Assembly: GCA_965216945.1 (NCBI GenBank)
Contig: CBDCGU010000003.1
Span: forward strand, 3,844,001-3,908,000
Length of the DNA: 64,000 nucleotides
Reading direction: 5' to 3'
DNA from: DATHZQ01 sp965216945
Lineage (GTDB): Bacteria; Actinomycetota; Acidimicrobiia; Spongiisociales; UBA5794
Each line of letters begins with the position of its first letter. The stretch's first letter is position 1. Made by a program: the position numbers and the translations under genes. Of this stretch, positions 9,129 to 18,833 are shown in pieces. The notes under the pieces are model-generated. The model made no database searches. It was not told the DNA's origin and saw nothing but the letters and a program-made list of their open reading frames with translations.

Positions 9129-10006
9129 GTGGCAGAGCCTCGCCGCCGGTACCGTTCCGGCGAAGAAGACAGCGCCCGCTGGAGCGATTTCCGGTTTCGC
9201 GACGGCGACATCGTGGTATCGACCCGCTCCAAGAGCGGCACGACATGGCTGCAGATGGTCTGTGCGCTGCTCGTGCTGCGCACGGCCGACTTCCCCCAAC
9301 CGTTGCATGAGATATCGCCGTGGCTCGATTGGCTCGTTCGCCCCCTGGAAGAGGTCATCGAGGGCCTCGAGTCACAGTCTCATCGACGCATCATCAAGAC
9401 GCACACACCACTCGACGGGCTCCCCCTCGACGACCGTGCGACATTCATCGTGGCCGGGCGACATCCACTCGACATGGCCGTTTCGCTGTACCACCAGGGC
9501 GACAACGTCGATCGCCACCGGGTGGCGCAGCTGGCCGGGTCGCCGCCGGCCCGGCCGCACCGCGCCGGCCGCTGGCCGATTGGCTGCGAGCGTGGATTAC
9601 GTGGGACGGTCCGCCGGAGTCGCAGCTCGACTCGCTCCCAGGCGTGATGTGGCACCTCGGCGATGCCTGGAGCCGCCGCACCCAACCGAATGTCGTGCTC
9701 GTGCACTACTCCGATCTGCTCTCGGATCTCGAAGGCGAGATGGGCCGTCTCGCCGAGGAACTGCGGATCACGATCTCCGCCTCGGAGCTGGAACGTCTCG
9801 CCGTGGCAGCCAGTTTCGAGGCGATGCGGCACCGCAGCGGCGACGTCGCTCCAGGCGGCGACGTCCTGAAGAGCCCCGCCGCCTTCTTCCGCCGTGGGCG
9901 CTCCGGCGCCGGCGCCGAGGCGCTGAGCCCGCACGATCTCGCCGCCTACGAGCGCCGGGCCCGCGAGCTTGCCCCCGAGGATCTGCTCGCATGGCTCCAC
10001 CGCTGA
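9129..10006 (+). pseudogene. sulfotransferase domain protein, one frameshift
   Basis: Together the two frames spell one sulfotransferase of about 292 residues. The first part (GTG 9129 to about 9558) carries the PAPS 5'-phosphosulfate loop TRSKSGTTWLQM and the 3'-phosphate motif AGRHPLDMAVSLYHQ. From about 9560 the frame moves by minus one and continues with RRPLADWLRAWITWDGPP through VLVHYSDLLSDLEGEMGRLAEEL to the end. One base seems to be missing in a GC-rich run (ggcccggccgcaccgcg). Codon bias is good in both halves, so a sequencing error or a very recent mutation is more likely than long decay. Active enzymes transfer sulfate from PAPS to a hydroxyl. Confidence 0.75.
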
Positions 10007-10209
10007 GACCACGACCGCCGGCCGGAGGCCGCTTGTCAGACCGGAGAGGCCGCGGCTTCAGCCAGCCTTCGCTCTGGTACGGGTAGGTGACCACCTCCAG
10101 GTCATGCCCGCGGCGGCTGTAGGCCAGAGCGGATCCGGCGCCATGGGCAGCGCAAGCCGCCAACTCGACGCGTACGGGGTCGGGGTACTCGACGAACCGC
10201 GCCGTCAGT
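10007..10209. other. intergenic stretch, no confident gene
   Basis: Between the converging sulfotransferase and acyl-CoA synthetase genes. A minus-strand frame beginning near 10163 could encode a short peptide (AACAAHGAGSALAYSRRGHDL...), but it has only a TTG start, no ribosome site and runs on into the antisense of the sulfotransferase. It may be leftover coding sequence; nothing further can be supported. Confidence 0.3.
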
Positions 10210-11845
10210 TCATGCGGTCTCGCCGGCAGCGTCCAGCCCCAGGGCTTCCTGAGCCATCTCGCGAAGGCGGAACTTCTGGATCTTGCCCGTGACGGTCATC
10301 GGATAGTCCTCGACGAACAGCACGGTATGCGGGCACCTTGTAGTGGGCGATCCGTCCCTTGCAGAACTCACGGACGTCGTCTGCGGTCAACTCCGCACCC
10401 GGACGCAGCTTGATCCATGCTGCCACCTGCTCGCCGTACCTCGGGTCGGCCACCCCCACCACTTGCGCATCGACGATGTCGGGGTGCGTGTAGAGATATT
10501 CCTCGATCTCGCGGGGATAGATGTTCTCCCCACCTCGAATGATCATGTCCTTGATGCGGCCGACGATGTTGACATATCCCTCTTCGTCCATCGTGGCGAG
10601 ATCGCCGGTGTGCATCCATCCGTCGGCGTCGATCACATCGGCGGTCCGCTCCTCGTCGTTCCAGTATCCGAGCATCACGGAGTAGCCGCGGGTGCACAGC
10701 TCGCCCCGCTCACCCGCCGCGACGATGGCCCCTGTCTCGGGCTCGACGATCTTCACCTCGACGTGGGGATGAACGGTGCCGACGGTCGAGACCCTGCGCT
10801 CCAGATCGTCGGCTGGTGTCGTCTGCGTCGAGACCGGCGACGTCTCCGTCATGCCATAGCAAATCGTGACCTCGTCCATGTGCATGTCGGACACCACCCG
10901 CTTCATGACCTCGACGGGGCAAGGTGATCCGGCCATGATCCCGGTGCGCAAGGTCGTGAGGTCGTAGCGGGCGAAGTCGTCGACGCCCAACTCTGCGATG
11001 AACATCGTGGGTACGCCGTACAGGCTTGTGCAGCCCTCCGCCTCCACGGTTCGCAGCACGGCGACCGGATCGAACCCGGGGCCGGGCACGACGATCGTGG
11101 CGGCGTGGGTCGTACAGGCGAGATTGCCGAGGACCATGCCGAAACAGTGATAGAACGGCACGGGGATGCACACCCGATCCGCGGGCGTGTAGCCGCACAG
11201 CTCACCCACGAAAAAGCCGTTGTTGAGGATGTTGTGATGGCTGAGAGTGGCCCCTTTGGGGAATCCCGTCGTGCCACTCGTGTACTGGATGTTGATGGCT
11301 TGCTCCGGGCCGAGTTGTGCGCCGCGAGCGGCCAGTGCGGCCATATCCGGTGCCTGCGTCGCCGATGCGAGATCGTTCCACGCTGAATCCCCGAGATAGA
11401 CGACTGTCGCAAGGTCGGGCAGGGAGGGCCGCACTTCGTCGATCATCGATCGGTAGTCCGACGTGAGGTACTCGGGGGCCGCCACCAGCATCGAGCAGCC
11501 CGATTGACGCAACGCATATTCGAGCTCGGAGGTGCGATACGCCGGATTGATGTTCACCAGGATGGCCCCGATCTTGGCCGTCGCGTACTGCAGGAGAACC
11601 CATTCGGCGCAGTTGGGGCTCCAGATGCCGATCCGGTCGCCAACTTCGACCCCACGGCCCAGCAAACCGCGAGCCAGATCGTTCACGGCCGTGACGAACT
11701 CGGAGTATGTCAACCGGACGTCCTGGTGAGGTACGACGAGCGCATCCACGCCGGGATGGCTCCGTGCCGTACGGTCGAGGTTCTCACCGATGGTCTCGTC
11801 GAGCAGCGGGACGTCGGTTGGTCCCGCACGCCTGGCTTCGATCAC
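10210..11845 (-). pseudogene. AMP-binding acyl-CoA synthetase, frameshift near the 3' end
   Basis: A fatty-acyl/short-chain acyl-CoA ligase of about 545 residues. It shows YTSGTTGFPKGATLSHHN (ATP loop), YGMTETSPVS, WMHTGDLATMDEEGYV and GRIKDMIIRGGENIYPREIEE. The start is GTG 11845 with an AGGAGGT eight bases upstream. At about 10330 the frame fails: one extra base follows the codons for KVP, and the normal end HTVLFVEDYPMTVTGKIQKF...GETA, with the catalytic lysine in TGKIQKF, is read in the next frame to a TGA at 10212-10210. Unrepaired, the product gains an unrelated basic tail and loses that lysine. It may be a sequence error. Confidence 0.82.
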
Positions 11846-11962
11846 GGCGTCATACCTCCTTCGATCATGGCCACCGCGTCGCAACGGAACGGGTGCAATG
11901 AGACGGTGCCGCAGACCAGGCTACGCGCTCGGGAGGCATCCCGAAGGCCACCGTGAGCGGAA

Positions 11963-12649
11963 TCAGCCCTGGGCCCGACTGTCCGCCGGGCGCCGATGGG
12001 ACACCGGGAGCAGATGGTGGTGGAGGAAGGCCTCGGTGCGCTTCCACGCCAGCTCCGCCGCCGACGGGTCATATGCGCTCGCATGACCTTCGTCGCAGAA
12101 CCCGTGCCGGGTCCCGGCATAGCTGTGGTACTCGGCGGGCCGGTCCGCCTGCTCGAGGCGCGAAGTGAGGCGTCGCAGACGGGCCGGCGAGACGAACACG
12201 TCGTCGGCAGCGAGGTGGAACTGGAATGCCGACCGGCTGTCCCGGTAGTCGCCACCGCGCACCGCATAGAGCACGACCGTCGCGGCGACGGGGATCTCTT
12301 CTCGCTGAGCCAGGAAAAGCGCCCAATTCCCACCCATCGAGATCCCCACAACGCCAATGAGTCGCCGCGGCCCGATCCGCCGTCGCAGATGAGCCGTTGC
12401 CCGTGCAATGACGGTCCATCGGTCGTGCCGGGTCCGCCGCGATCGCAGCAAACGCGCTTCGTCCCACGTCGTGGCAGTTGCTCCGTCGAACAGGTCTGGA
12501 GCGACGACGAAGAAGCCGGCCTCGGCCAGCCGATCGCACATGGTGCGGTACCAATCCGTGAAACCCCACGCGGAGTGCAAGAAGAGCACGCCAGGAGCAT
12601 CGGATTGGCGGGGGCTGACCTCGTACCAGGGCACCGGTGTCGCGTCCAT
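11963..12649 (-). CDS. dienelactone hydrolase family protein
   Basis: A 228-residue alpha/beta hydrolase of the dienelactone hydrolase type. The nucleophile elbow is GISMGGNWA with Ser104, where classical dienelactone hydrolases have cysteine; AADDVFV supplies the acid and GTRHGFCDEG the histidine. Probably a general esterase or lactonase. GAGAGGAGC precedes ATG 12649. It is divergent from the PGM1-like ligase gene. Confidence 0.82.
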   Translation of the reverse strand: MDATPVPWYEVSPRQSDAPGVLFLHSAWGFTDWYRTMCDRLAEAGFFVVAPDLFDGATATTWDEARLLRSRRTRHDRWTVIARATAHLRRRIGPRRLIGVVGISMGGNWALFLAQREEIPVAATVVLYAVRGGDYRDSRSAFQFHLAADDVFVSPARLRRLTSRLEQADRPAEYHSYAGTRHGFCDEGHASAYDPSAAELAWKRTEAFLHHHLLPVSHRRPADSRAQG

Positions 12650-12713
12650 CGCTCCTCTCCCCAGAGCGGCATCTTCGAACGTACTCCGTTGCGGCTCTGC
12701 GACCAGCGCCGCG

Positions 12714-12735
12714 AGTCCCGGCCAAGCGGGACTCT
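12714..12735. repeat. perfect 8-bp inverted repeat in divergent promoter region
   Basis: GAGTCCCG - six-base loop - CGGGACTC, followed by TTTGT on the plus strand. It lies between the start codons of the hydrolase (minus) and the peptide ligase (plus), about 50 bases before the latter. It could be an operator or a leader hairpin; it looks like a terminator but no plus-strand gene ends before it. Confidence 0.45.
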
Positions 12736-12786
12736 TTGTCGGGCAGGGCGACTCTGGCGCTCGTGGCTCGATTCGCTAGTTTTTCG

Positions 12787-14367
12787 ATGGCTGATGAGGA
12801 CGATTTCGTGACGAGAGCAGCAGAACGGGAACCACATTTCGCCGAATCGCCGTCCGTGCCTCCCGCCGGGTCCGAGGAGGAACTGGCTGCCTTCGCCGAG
12901 ATCCAGGAGCGACTGGCACCGATGTACGCCCGTGTGTTCTCGGACGAAGGGGCGCCGCGCACGGTTGTCGTTGTGCCGAGCCTCACGCTCGACGCAGCGG
13001 AACTGGAGAAGATCGATGGCGTCGAGCACTACGAGGAACGTCTCCTGTGCCTTCTGATGTTGCTGCGGCTCCCCCACACTCACATCATCTACGTCACCAG
13101 CCGTGCGTTGGCGCCGTCCATCATCGACTACTACCTCCACCTGCTGCCCGGGGTTCCGGCCAGCCATGCCCGCCGCCGGCTCACGCTCCTCGATTGCGAC
13201 GACGGATCGCTGCGCCCACTCACCGAGAAGATCCTCTACCGGCCCCGGCTCGTCGCCCGGCTCCGCGCTGCCGTCACCTACCCCGAGTCGAGCCACATCA
13301 CCTGTTTCAACTCGACCGCCTTGGAGCGCAGCCTGGCAGTTCGGCTCGGAATCCCCCTCTACGCAACAGACCCCGCGCTTGCCTGGCTCGGAACCAAGAG
13401 CGGAAGCCGCCGCGTCTTCCGGGAGGCGGGCATTCCCATGCCCGACGGATACGAGGGCGTCCGCACCCATGCGGAGGTCGCCGTGAAGCTCGCCGAGCTG
13501 CACAGCAGGTGTCCCGACCTCAGGCGAGCGCTCGTCAAGCTCGACGAGGGCTTCAGCGGCGAGGGTAACGCCACCCTCGATCTGACCGACGTACCACCGG
13601 GCGCCTCTCCTGCCTGGTTCGGTGAGCGTCTCCTCACCGACGTGGTGTTCGAGGCGAAAGACGAGGCTTGGCCGACGTTCGAGCGCAAGCTGAACCGCAT
13701 GGGGGGGATCGTCGAGTCGTTCGTTGACGGTGCGGAGGCGACATCACCATCAGTGCAATGCCGCATCGATCCGGAGGGCAAGATCGAGATCGTCTCCACC
13801 CACGACCAGGTGCTCGGCGGCCCGACGGGACAGATCTTCCTCGGATGCCGATTCCCGGCCTCCGACATCTATCGAGCCGAGCTTCACGACGCCGGATTGC
13901 GCGTCGGCGAAGTGTTGCGCGACAAGGGTGTCATAGGACGCTACGGGCTCGACTTCGTGAGCGTCGTGGAGAATGGCACCCGGCGGACGTACGCCATCGA
14001 GATCAACCTGCGGAAGGGTGGCACCACCCTTCCGTACCTGATGCTGCAGTTTCTCACCGGAGGCGACTACGACCCGGTCGAGGGGCACCATCGCACCGCG
14101 CTGGGTGAGCCACGCTTCTATTACGCCACCGACAACCTGCAGAACGATGCCTACCGGCGTCTCACCCCTCGGGACCTCATCGACATCGTGGTCGAACAAG
14201 GCCTCCACTTCGACAGCACGACGCAGGAGGGCGTCGTGTTCCATCTGATCGGCGCCATCGCCCAGTGGGGCAAGCTGGGAATGCTCGCTGTCGGCAAGAC
14301 GCGGGCGCGGGCCGAGGAGCGCTACGCCAGGACCGTCGAGGTGCTCGACCGGGAAGCACGCGCCTGA
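12787..14367 (+). CDS. PGM1-related ATP-grasp peptide ligase
   Basis: A 526-residue protein matching the actinobacterial family named after the pheganomycin peptide ligase PGM1. The N-terminal third is a Rossmann-like region (VVVVPSLTLD, ITCFNSTALE, LAWLGTKSGSR), the middle and C-terminal parts form an ATP-grasp: LVKLDEGFSGEGNA for nucleotide binding, GGIVESFVDG, and GRYGLDFVSV...AIEINLRKGGTT with the metal-binding Glu and Asn. Such enzymes join a carboxylate to an amine with ATP. ATG 12787 has no ribosome site, while GTG 12808 has AGGA seven bases upstream, so the true start may be seven codons later. No precursor peptide gene is evident beside it. Confidence 0.78.
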   Translation: MADEDDFVTRAAEREPHFAESPSVPPAGSEEELAAFAEIQERLAPMYARVFSDEGAPRTVVVVPSLTLDAAELEKIDGVEHYEERLLCLLMLLRLPHTHIIYVTSRALAPSIIDYYLHLLPGVPASHARRRLTLLDCDDGSLRPLTEKILYRPRLVARLRAAVTYPESSHITCFNSTALERSLAVRLGIPLYATDPALAWLGTKSGSRRVFREAGIPMPDGYEGVRTHAEVAVKLAELHSRCPDLRRALVKLDEGFSGEGNATLDLTDVPPGASPAWFGERLLTDVVFEAKDEAWPTFERKLNRMGGIVESFVDGAEATSPSVQCRIDPEGKIEIVSTHDQVLGGPTGQIFLGCRFPASDIYRAELHDAGLRVGEVLRDKGVIGRYGLDFVSVVENGTRRTYAIEINLRKGGTTLPYLMLQFLTGGDYDPVEGHHRTALGEPRFYYATDNLQNDAYRRLTPRDLIDIVVEQGLHFDSTTQEGVVFHLIGAIAQWGKLGMLAVGKTRARAEERYARTVEVLDREARA

Positions 14368-14380
14368 TCCCGGGTCGGCT

Positions 14381-14596
14381 TCATGGCCCGCGGCGTTCCT
14401 CCCAGATGTAGCCGCCGACCCCGCCGACGGCGCCGCCGAACAGGATCAGCCACACGGCGCCGATGCCGAGGAGGAACGTGAGCACCACCCCGACGACGGC
14501 CCCGGCCAGCGCACCGACACGAAACCCGTTGAGCGCGTCATACGGCTGCTCACCGGCAGTGTCGCCGTCGTCGCCGGGGGGTGGTGGATCGTCCAT
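14381..14596 (-). CDS. small glycine-rich membrane protein
   Basis: A 71-residue protein with an acidic proline-rich head (MDDPPPPGDDGD) and two close hydrophobic helices, residues 27-49 and 50-64, ending in a charged WEERRGP. This resembles small AtpZ/glycine-zipper type membrane proteins, but no family can be assigned. It converges with the ligase gene 13 bases away. ATG 14596 is the only reasonable start. Confidence 0.6.
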   Translation of the reverse strand: MDDPPPPGDDGDTAGEQPYDALNGFRVGALAGAVVGVVLTFLLGIGAVWLILFGGAVGGVGGYIWEERRGP

Positions 14597-14724
14597 GGCC
14601 GTCCAGTGTGGGCGATCGTGCTTCCGACCGCAACGTCTGTGCTCATGGCTCTTCGCCGTGCCGCTCGTCGCCGTCCCGTCGGGGCTCCTGGCATCAGATC
14701 GCCCGGGCCAATCTGCTCGCCATG

Positions 14725-16296
14725 TCAGGCGGCGAGACCTTGGATGAGTGCCGCAGCCTTCTCGGCGATCATGATCGTTGGTGCGTTGGTGTTGCCGCCG
14801 ACGATCGACGGCATGATGGAAGCGTCGGCCACCCGCAAGCCTTCGATGCCGTTGACCCGCAACTCGGGATCGACCACCGCCGCACCCGATGGTCCCATCG
14901 CGCACGTGCCTACCGGGTGATAGAGGAGCTCGGCGACCTGGCGCACGTACTCCTCGAGCTCCGCATCGGTGTCGTAGCCGGGGCCGGGGTAGATCTCACG
15001 CCCCCGGAAGGGTTGCAACGCCGCACCGGCGGCGATCTCCCTGGTGATCTTGACCCCCGCAACCATCGCCTCTACATCGGCCCGGGCGCTGAGGTAGTTG
15101 CCCTGGATCACCGCTTTGGCGAGCGGATCGGCCGAGGCCAGCTCCACGACGCCGCGGCTCTCGACAGAGATCAGGGTCGGACCGATGGAGAAGGCGTGGC
15201 CTTCGAATGTCTCGAAGCCGTGCTTCACGAAGTACGCGGGCCCGAAATGGAACTGGATGTCTGGGTCCGCCAGGTTCGTGCTGGTGCGGACAAACCCACC
15301 GGCCTCACCGATATTGGACGACAGCATGCCTCGGCGGAAAGCGGCGTACTCGAGCAGTGCTCTCGGCTTCTCCGCATCCGCAAGGCTCACCTCCTCCTTG
15401 GATTCGTAGACCAGCATGACCACGGGATGGTCCTGCAGGTTCTGGCCGACGGGAAGATCGACGCGGACGTCGATACCGTGCTCGCGGAGGTGCCCGGCGG
15501 GACCGATGCCACTGAGCATGAGAAGCTGCGGGGAGTTGATGGCGCCGGCGGCGAGCACGACCTCACGGCCCGCTCGTGCGATCGTACGGGTACCGCGCGA
15601 GAGGTAAGCGACGCCCGTTGCCACAGTGCCGTCGAACACGATCTCGGTGGCGTGAGCCCCGGTGACGACACTGAGGTTGGGCCGCTTGCGGACGGGATCG
15701 AGGAAGGCGCGGGCGGTACTCCACCGGCCGGCCTTCTTCTGTGTCACCTGGTAGAAGCCCGCACCTTCTTGGGAGGCGCCGTTGAAGTCGTCGTTTGCGG
15801 CCATTCCCCAAGCGACACAGGCATCGACGAATGCCCGGCTCATCGGATTGGGACTGACGAGATCGGTGACGTGAAGCTCGCCTCCGACGCCGTGATATCG
15901 GTCCTTGATGCGTTGGTTGTCCTCGGAGCGCTTGAAGAGCTGCAGGACGTCGTCGTAGCTCCAACCGTCACATCCGGCTTCGGCCCAGCCGTCGTAGTCG
16001 CGTCGCCTGCCCCTGATGTAGATCATGGCGTTCATCGAGCTCGACCCGCCGAGCATCTTCCCGCGAGGGATGAACACGGAGCGGCCCTTGAGCGCCGGCT
16101 CCGGCTCGGTCATGTAGTCCCAATCGCGCTTCGACTTGAAGAGCTTCGGAAAGGCAGCCGGTATGTGGACGTTCGGATGACGGTGCGACCCGCCTGCCTC
16201 GAGCAGGAGCACCGACCGGGAAGGGTCTGCGCTCAAACGGTTGGCCAGCACACACCCTGCGGACCCGGCGCCGACGATGACGTAGTCGTACTCCAT
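14725..16296 (-). CDS. GMC-family FAD oxidoreductase (choline dehydrogenase-like)
   Basis: A 523-residue flavoenzyme. The N-terminal FAD fold is YDYVIVGAGSAGCVLANRLS, the first GMC signature is RGKMLGGSSSMNAMIYIRG, the second AGAINSPQLLMLSGIG, and the catalytic His/Asn pair is in LLYHPVGTCAMG and IVGGNTNAPT near the C-terminus. It oxidises an alcohol; the substrate may be choline, a terpene alcohol or a long-chain alcohol. No betaine aldehyde dehydrogenase is adjacent, so a choline role is not supported by context. Confidence 0.9.
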   Translation of the reverse strand: MEYDYVIVGAGSAGCVLANRLSADPSRSVLLLEAGGSHRHPNVHIPAAFPKLFKSKRDWDYMTEPEPALKGRSVFIPRGKMLGGSSSMNAMIYIRGRRRDYDGWAEAGCDGWSYDDVLQLFKRSEDNQRIKDRYHGVGGELHVTDLVSPNPMSRAFVDACVAWGMAANDDFNGASQEGAGFYQVTQKKAGRWSTARAFLDPVRKRPNLSVVTGAHATEIVFDGTVATGVAYLSRGTRTIARAGREVVLAAGAINSPQLLMLSGIGPAGHLREHGIDVRVDLPVGQNLQDHPVVMLVYESKEEVSLADAEKPRALLEYAAFRRGMLSSNIGEAGGFVRTSTNLADPDIQFHFGPAYFVKHGFETFEGHAFSIGPTLISVESRGVVELASADPLAKAVIQGNYLSARADVEAMVAGVKITREIAAGAALQPFRGREIYPGPGYDTDAELEEYVRQVAELLYHPVGTCAMGPSGAAVVDPELRVNGIEGLRVADASIMPSIVGGNTNAPTIMIAEKAAALIQGLAA

Positions 16297-16364
16297 GGGA
16301 CTCCCTGCTCTCTCTCCAACGAGTCAACCAGCCGGCAGCGAGCGCTGCCACACGACCGACGCAA

Positions 16365-16394
16365 GGAGACGCCGCCTTCGAAGGCGGCGTCTCC
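16365..16394 (-). terminator. 30-bp perfect palindrome, probable terminator
   Basis: GGAGACGCCGCCTTC and its exact reverse complement abut with no loop spacer, giving a 15-bp potential hairpin (tip bases unpaired in practice). It lies 25 bases beyond the stop of the secreted hydrolase and before the GMC gene, both on the minus strand. No clear T-tract follows, as is common in high-GC genomes. Confidence 0.65.
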
Positions 16395-16419
16395 AGTCGT
16401 CGGTCGATCGAGGCCCGTA

Positions 16420-17655
16420 TCAGGGTTGTGGCCAGGCAGGCGGCGTGAACTCGACGAAGCCGTCGCCGGCCGGGAAGGACTCCGGATCGGGAGCCACGCC
16501 GGTATCGATCCACGCCTGCATCGCCGCAACCGCAGCCAGGGTTTGCGTCGGTGTGAACGCACAGTGGCCGACCCCGTCCGTGTACACATTCACCACCTGG
16601 TCCGAACTGCCCGCGGCGGCAACCGTCTCGTTGTACTCGCTGATGTGCGCAGGCGGCACCAGGGCATCGACCGTTGTTCCCAGCGTCAGGACGGGCCGGG
16701 CGAGGCGCCCGGTATAGTCGGCGTAGCGCTCGAGGTAGAAACGGCCCGACGGCGACGACCAACGCTGTGCATCCATGTGTGCGACCCAACCGTCGATCGC
16801 GGACTGATCGATCCCGATCGCACCGAGATATGCGGCATCCGCCGGTGACACGCCATACGAGTGATCCGCGTTCTGGGTGACCGGGCCACCGGCGCGGCGC
16901 TCGAGCTCGGCGCGTCCTTCGGTGGCGAAATAGAACGGGCTGAACGGCCACTCCGGTCCCTGCGGCACGCCGGTGACCAGGCGGATGAACTCGAACTTCG
17001 CCGGCCCGTCGGGCGCCAGCAACTGGCCGATGAGGACCGGGAGGACCTCGGTGTCGAAGTCGAGATCGTCGCGGACGTCACCGGGCGTGCCCCATGCGGC
17101 CGGCATGCCATATACGGCGTCATAGGCCGACATGATGGCAAGGGTCCCATCGAAGGCGCGCGGCGCCCCGGCGCCGACGGCACATGCGGGGATGGCCCCG
17201 TCGTAGAGCCCGTCGTAGATCTCGATCGACTCGAAGGCGACGACCGATCCCATCGACACTCCGAACAGGATCGTCGTCTCGGGAACCGCAACGGCCTCGT
17301 GGAAGTACCGTACGAGATTGCGAGAGTCTGCGATGCCCTCCCGCACCGCCCAGCCATTGTCGCGGTACGCCGAACCGGCAACGGCGTAGCCGGCCGCCAG
17401 CAGCACGTCCTCGAATGGGTCGGCGATGAACGCATCGGCGGAAACGTCGTCGACTTCACCAGGCCCATCGGCCTTGTCACGGAAGCCGTGGGCGTACACG
17501 ACGAGCGTTCCGTTCCAGTCGTCGGGTACCCGGATCTCGAAGGCCGCTCCGTTGATCTCTCCCTCGAGATCCTGGCCGGCCCCGTTGGCCGCCGCCGGTG
17601 CGATGCCGACCAAACCGAGTGCCAGTGCAAGCGCCACGATGACAAATCGCCGCAT
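16420..17655 (-). CDS. secreted alpha/beta hydrolase
   Basis: A 411-residue exported protein. Residues 1-24 are a signal peptide (MRRF, a long Leu/Ala/Val core, then APAAANG). The mature part has VVYAHGFRDKADG as oxyanion strand, GVSMGSVVAFE as nucleophile elbow, and a late GHCAF histidine after LGTTVDALVPPAH. It resembles actinobacterial tannase/peptidase S9-like secreted hydrolases of unknown substrate. GGAGG and AAGGGAA stand before ATG 17655; the frame is open 46 codons further upstream but without signal-peptide logic. Confidence 0.78.
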   Translation of the reverse strand: MRRFVIVALALALGLVGIAPAAANGAGQDLEGEINGAAFEIRVPDDWNGTLVVYAHGFRDKADGPGEVDDVSADAFIADPFEDVLLAAGYAVAGSAYRDNGWAVREGIADSRNLVRYFHEAVAVPETTILFGVSMGSVVAFESIEIYDGLYDGAIPACAVGAGAPRAFDGTLAIMSAYDAVYGMPAAWGTPGDVRDDLDFDTEVLPVLIGQLLAPDGPAKFEFIRLVTGVPQGPEWPFSPFYFATEGRAELERRAGGPVTQNADHSYGVSPADAAYLGAIGIDQSAIDGWVAHMDAQRWSSPSGRFYLERYADYTGRLARPVLTLGTTVDALVPPAHISEYNETVAAAGSSDQVVNVYTDGVGHCAFTPTQTLAAVAAMQAWIDTGVAPDPESFPAGDGFVEFTPPAWPQP

Positions 17656-17871
17656 TGGTTCCCTTCCTCCCTGCGATGCCCAACAGTTCCCAACGATAGC
17701 CGCCGCAAAGATGCCTTCGCTTGGGTGGAAGAAGACACCGGCCACCGGGGTGATGAACCTGCGCCGATCGCCAGGGTTCTCGTGCTCGTCCACGGCGGCT
17801 GTGCGGTTGCGAGGGCGACCGAGAGGGTGCGGGAGAGCTCATCCGACAACCAAGCGTTGTTGGATGGAGCA

Positions 17872-18816
17872 CTATGTCCAGGGTAAGGACGACCGCAGTG
17901 CCCAGTACCGGTCTGGGTCCTCGGCCAGGTGGGCCAGATCCGGCAGATCGGTGAGGGTCAGAGCATGGAGGTTGCTGGCAAGCTGCTCTCGGGTCGTGGC
18001 GCCGCTCAACACGACGGACACCCACGGCTGGCTCAGTGCGGCGGCGAGCGCCACAGCATCCGGCGCATCGTGGGTGGCCAGGACAGGTGGGAGCTCTTGG
18101 TTGCGATGCGTGAGCCGGCCATTGGCAAGGGCCTCCTTGACGATCACACCTCGCCCGGCAGCGGCGGCCGCCGCCAGTGCCGGTGCGGCAGACGTCTCGA
18201 ACAGATTCCATGTGGCTTGCATTGCCCCGAAGAGTGGATGCCCATCGATCTCGATACCGAGCGCACGCAGGATCGTCTCGCGTTGTCGCGGTCCCGAGGT
18301 GCTGAGTCCCACCGTCACGCCGGTATCGCGCAGCTGGCCGAGCCGGCGGTGCAGAGCTTCGTCTTCCAACACGCCCGTATCGAGTGTCGCCGAGTGCACC
18401 TGATACAGATCGAGGCGATCTCCCAGGAGCGAGCCGGTTTCCGCAAGCTGACGTTCGAAGGCGGCAAGACTGTGGTCCTTCACCTCGTGGACGGCGGCGT
18501 CGACATCCCACCCGGCTGTGTAGGTGTATCCCCACTTCGAGCCAACCGTCACGCTGTGGTCACGGGCCTCGAGCCAGCCGGCGAGGAACTCCTCGGCTCG
18601 GCCGTAGGAGCGCGCAGCATCGAAGTAGCGGACGCCCGCAACGTAGGCGGCTTCCAGCATCGACTCCGCTCGTGCCCGCATGGCGGCCACCGAGCGACCG
18701 GTCTCGAGGTCGGCGCCATGCCCCAGGTTGATGTAGCCGGGCCGGCCGAGGGCCGCCAGCCCGAGGCCGATCGGCGAGACCGCCAATCCCGTGGACCCGA
18801 GCGGAAGCGTCTCCAT
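17872..18816 (-). CDS. aldo/keto reductase
   Basis: A 314-residue NAD(P)H-dependent aldo/keto reductase. The catalytic tetrad is visible: Asp in YFDAARSYG, Tyr in the same motif, Lys in GSKWGY and His in YQVHSATL. The fold is a TIM barrel with the nucleotide bound near the C-terminal STSGPRQRE and SGATTREQL segments. The start ATG 18816 lies only 17 bases from the divergent DNA ligase start. Confidence 0.88.
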   Translation of the reverse strand: METLPLGSTGLAVSPIGLGLAALGRPGYINLGHGADLETGRSVAAMRARAESMLEAAYVAGVRYFDAARSYGRAEEFLAGWLEARDHSVTVGSKWGYTYTAGWDVDAAVHEVKDHSLAAFERQLAETGSLLGDRLDLYQVHSATLDTGVLEDEALHRRLGQLRDTGVTVGLSTSGPRQRETILRALGIEIDGHPLFGAMQATWNLFETSAAPALAAAAAAGRGVIVKEALANGRLTHRNQELPPVLATHDAPDAVALAAALSQPWVSVVLSGATTREQLASNLHALTLTDLPDLAHLAEDPDRYWALRSSLPWT

Positions 18817-18833
18817 GCGGCCATCATGGCACC

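Noticed and set aside
7123..9246. Long minus-strand open frame antisense to the thiolase
   Set aside because: Only its last part (from 7818) is coding, as the selenoprotein N-terminus; the rest mirrors the thiolase gene and carries no domain.
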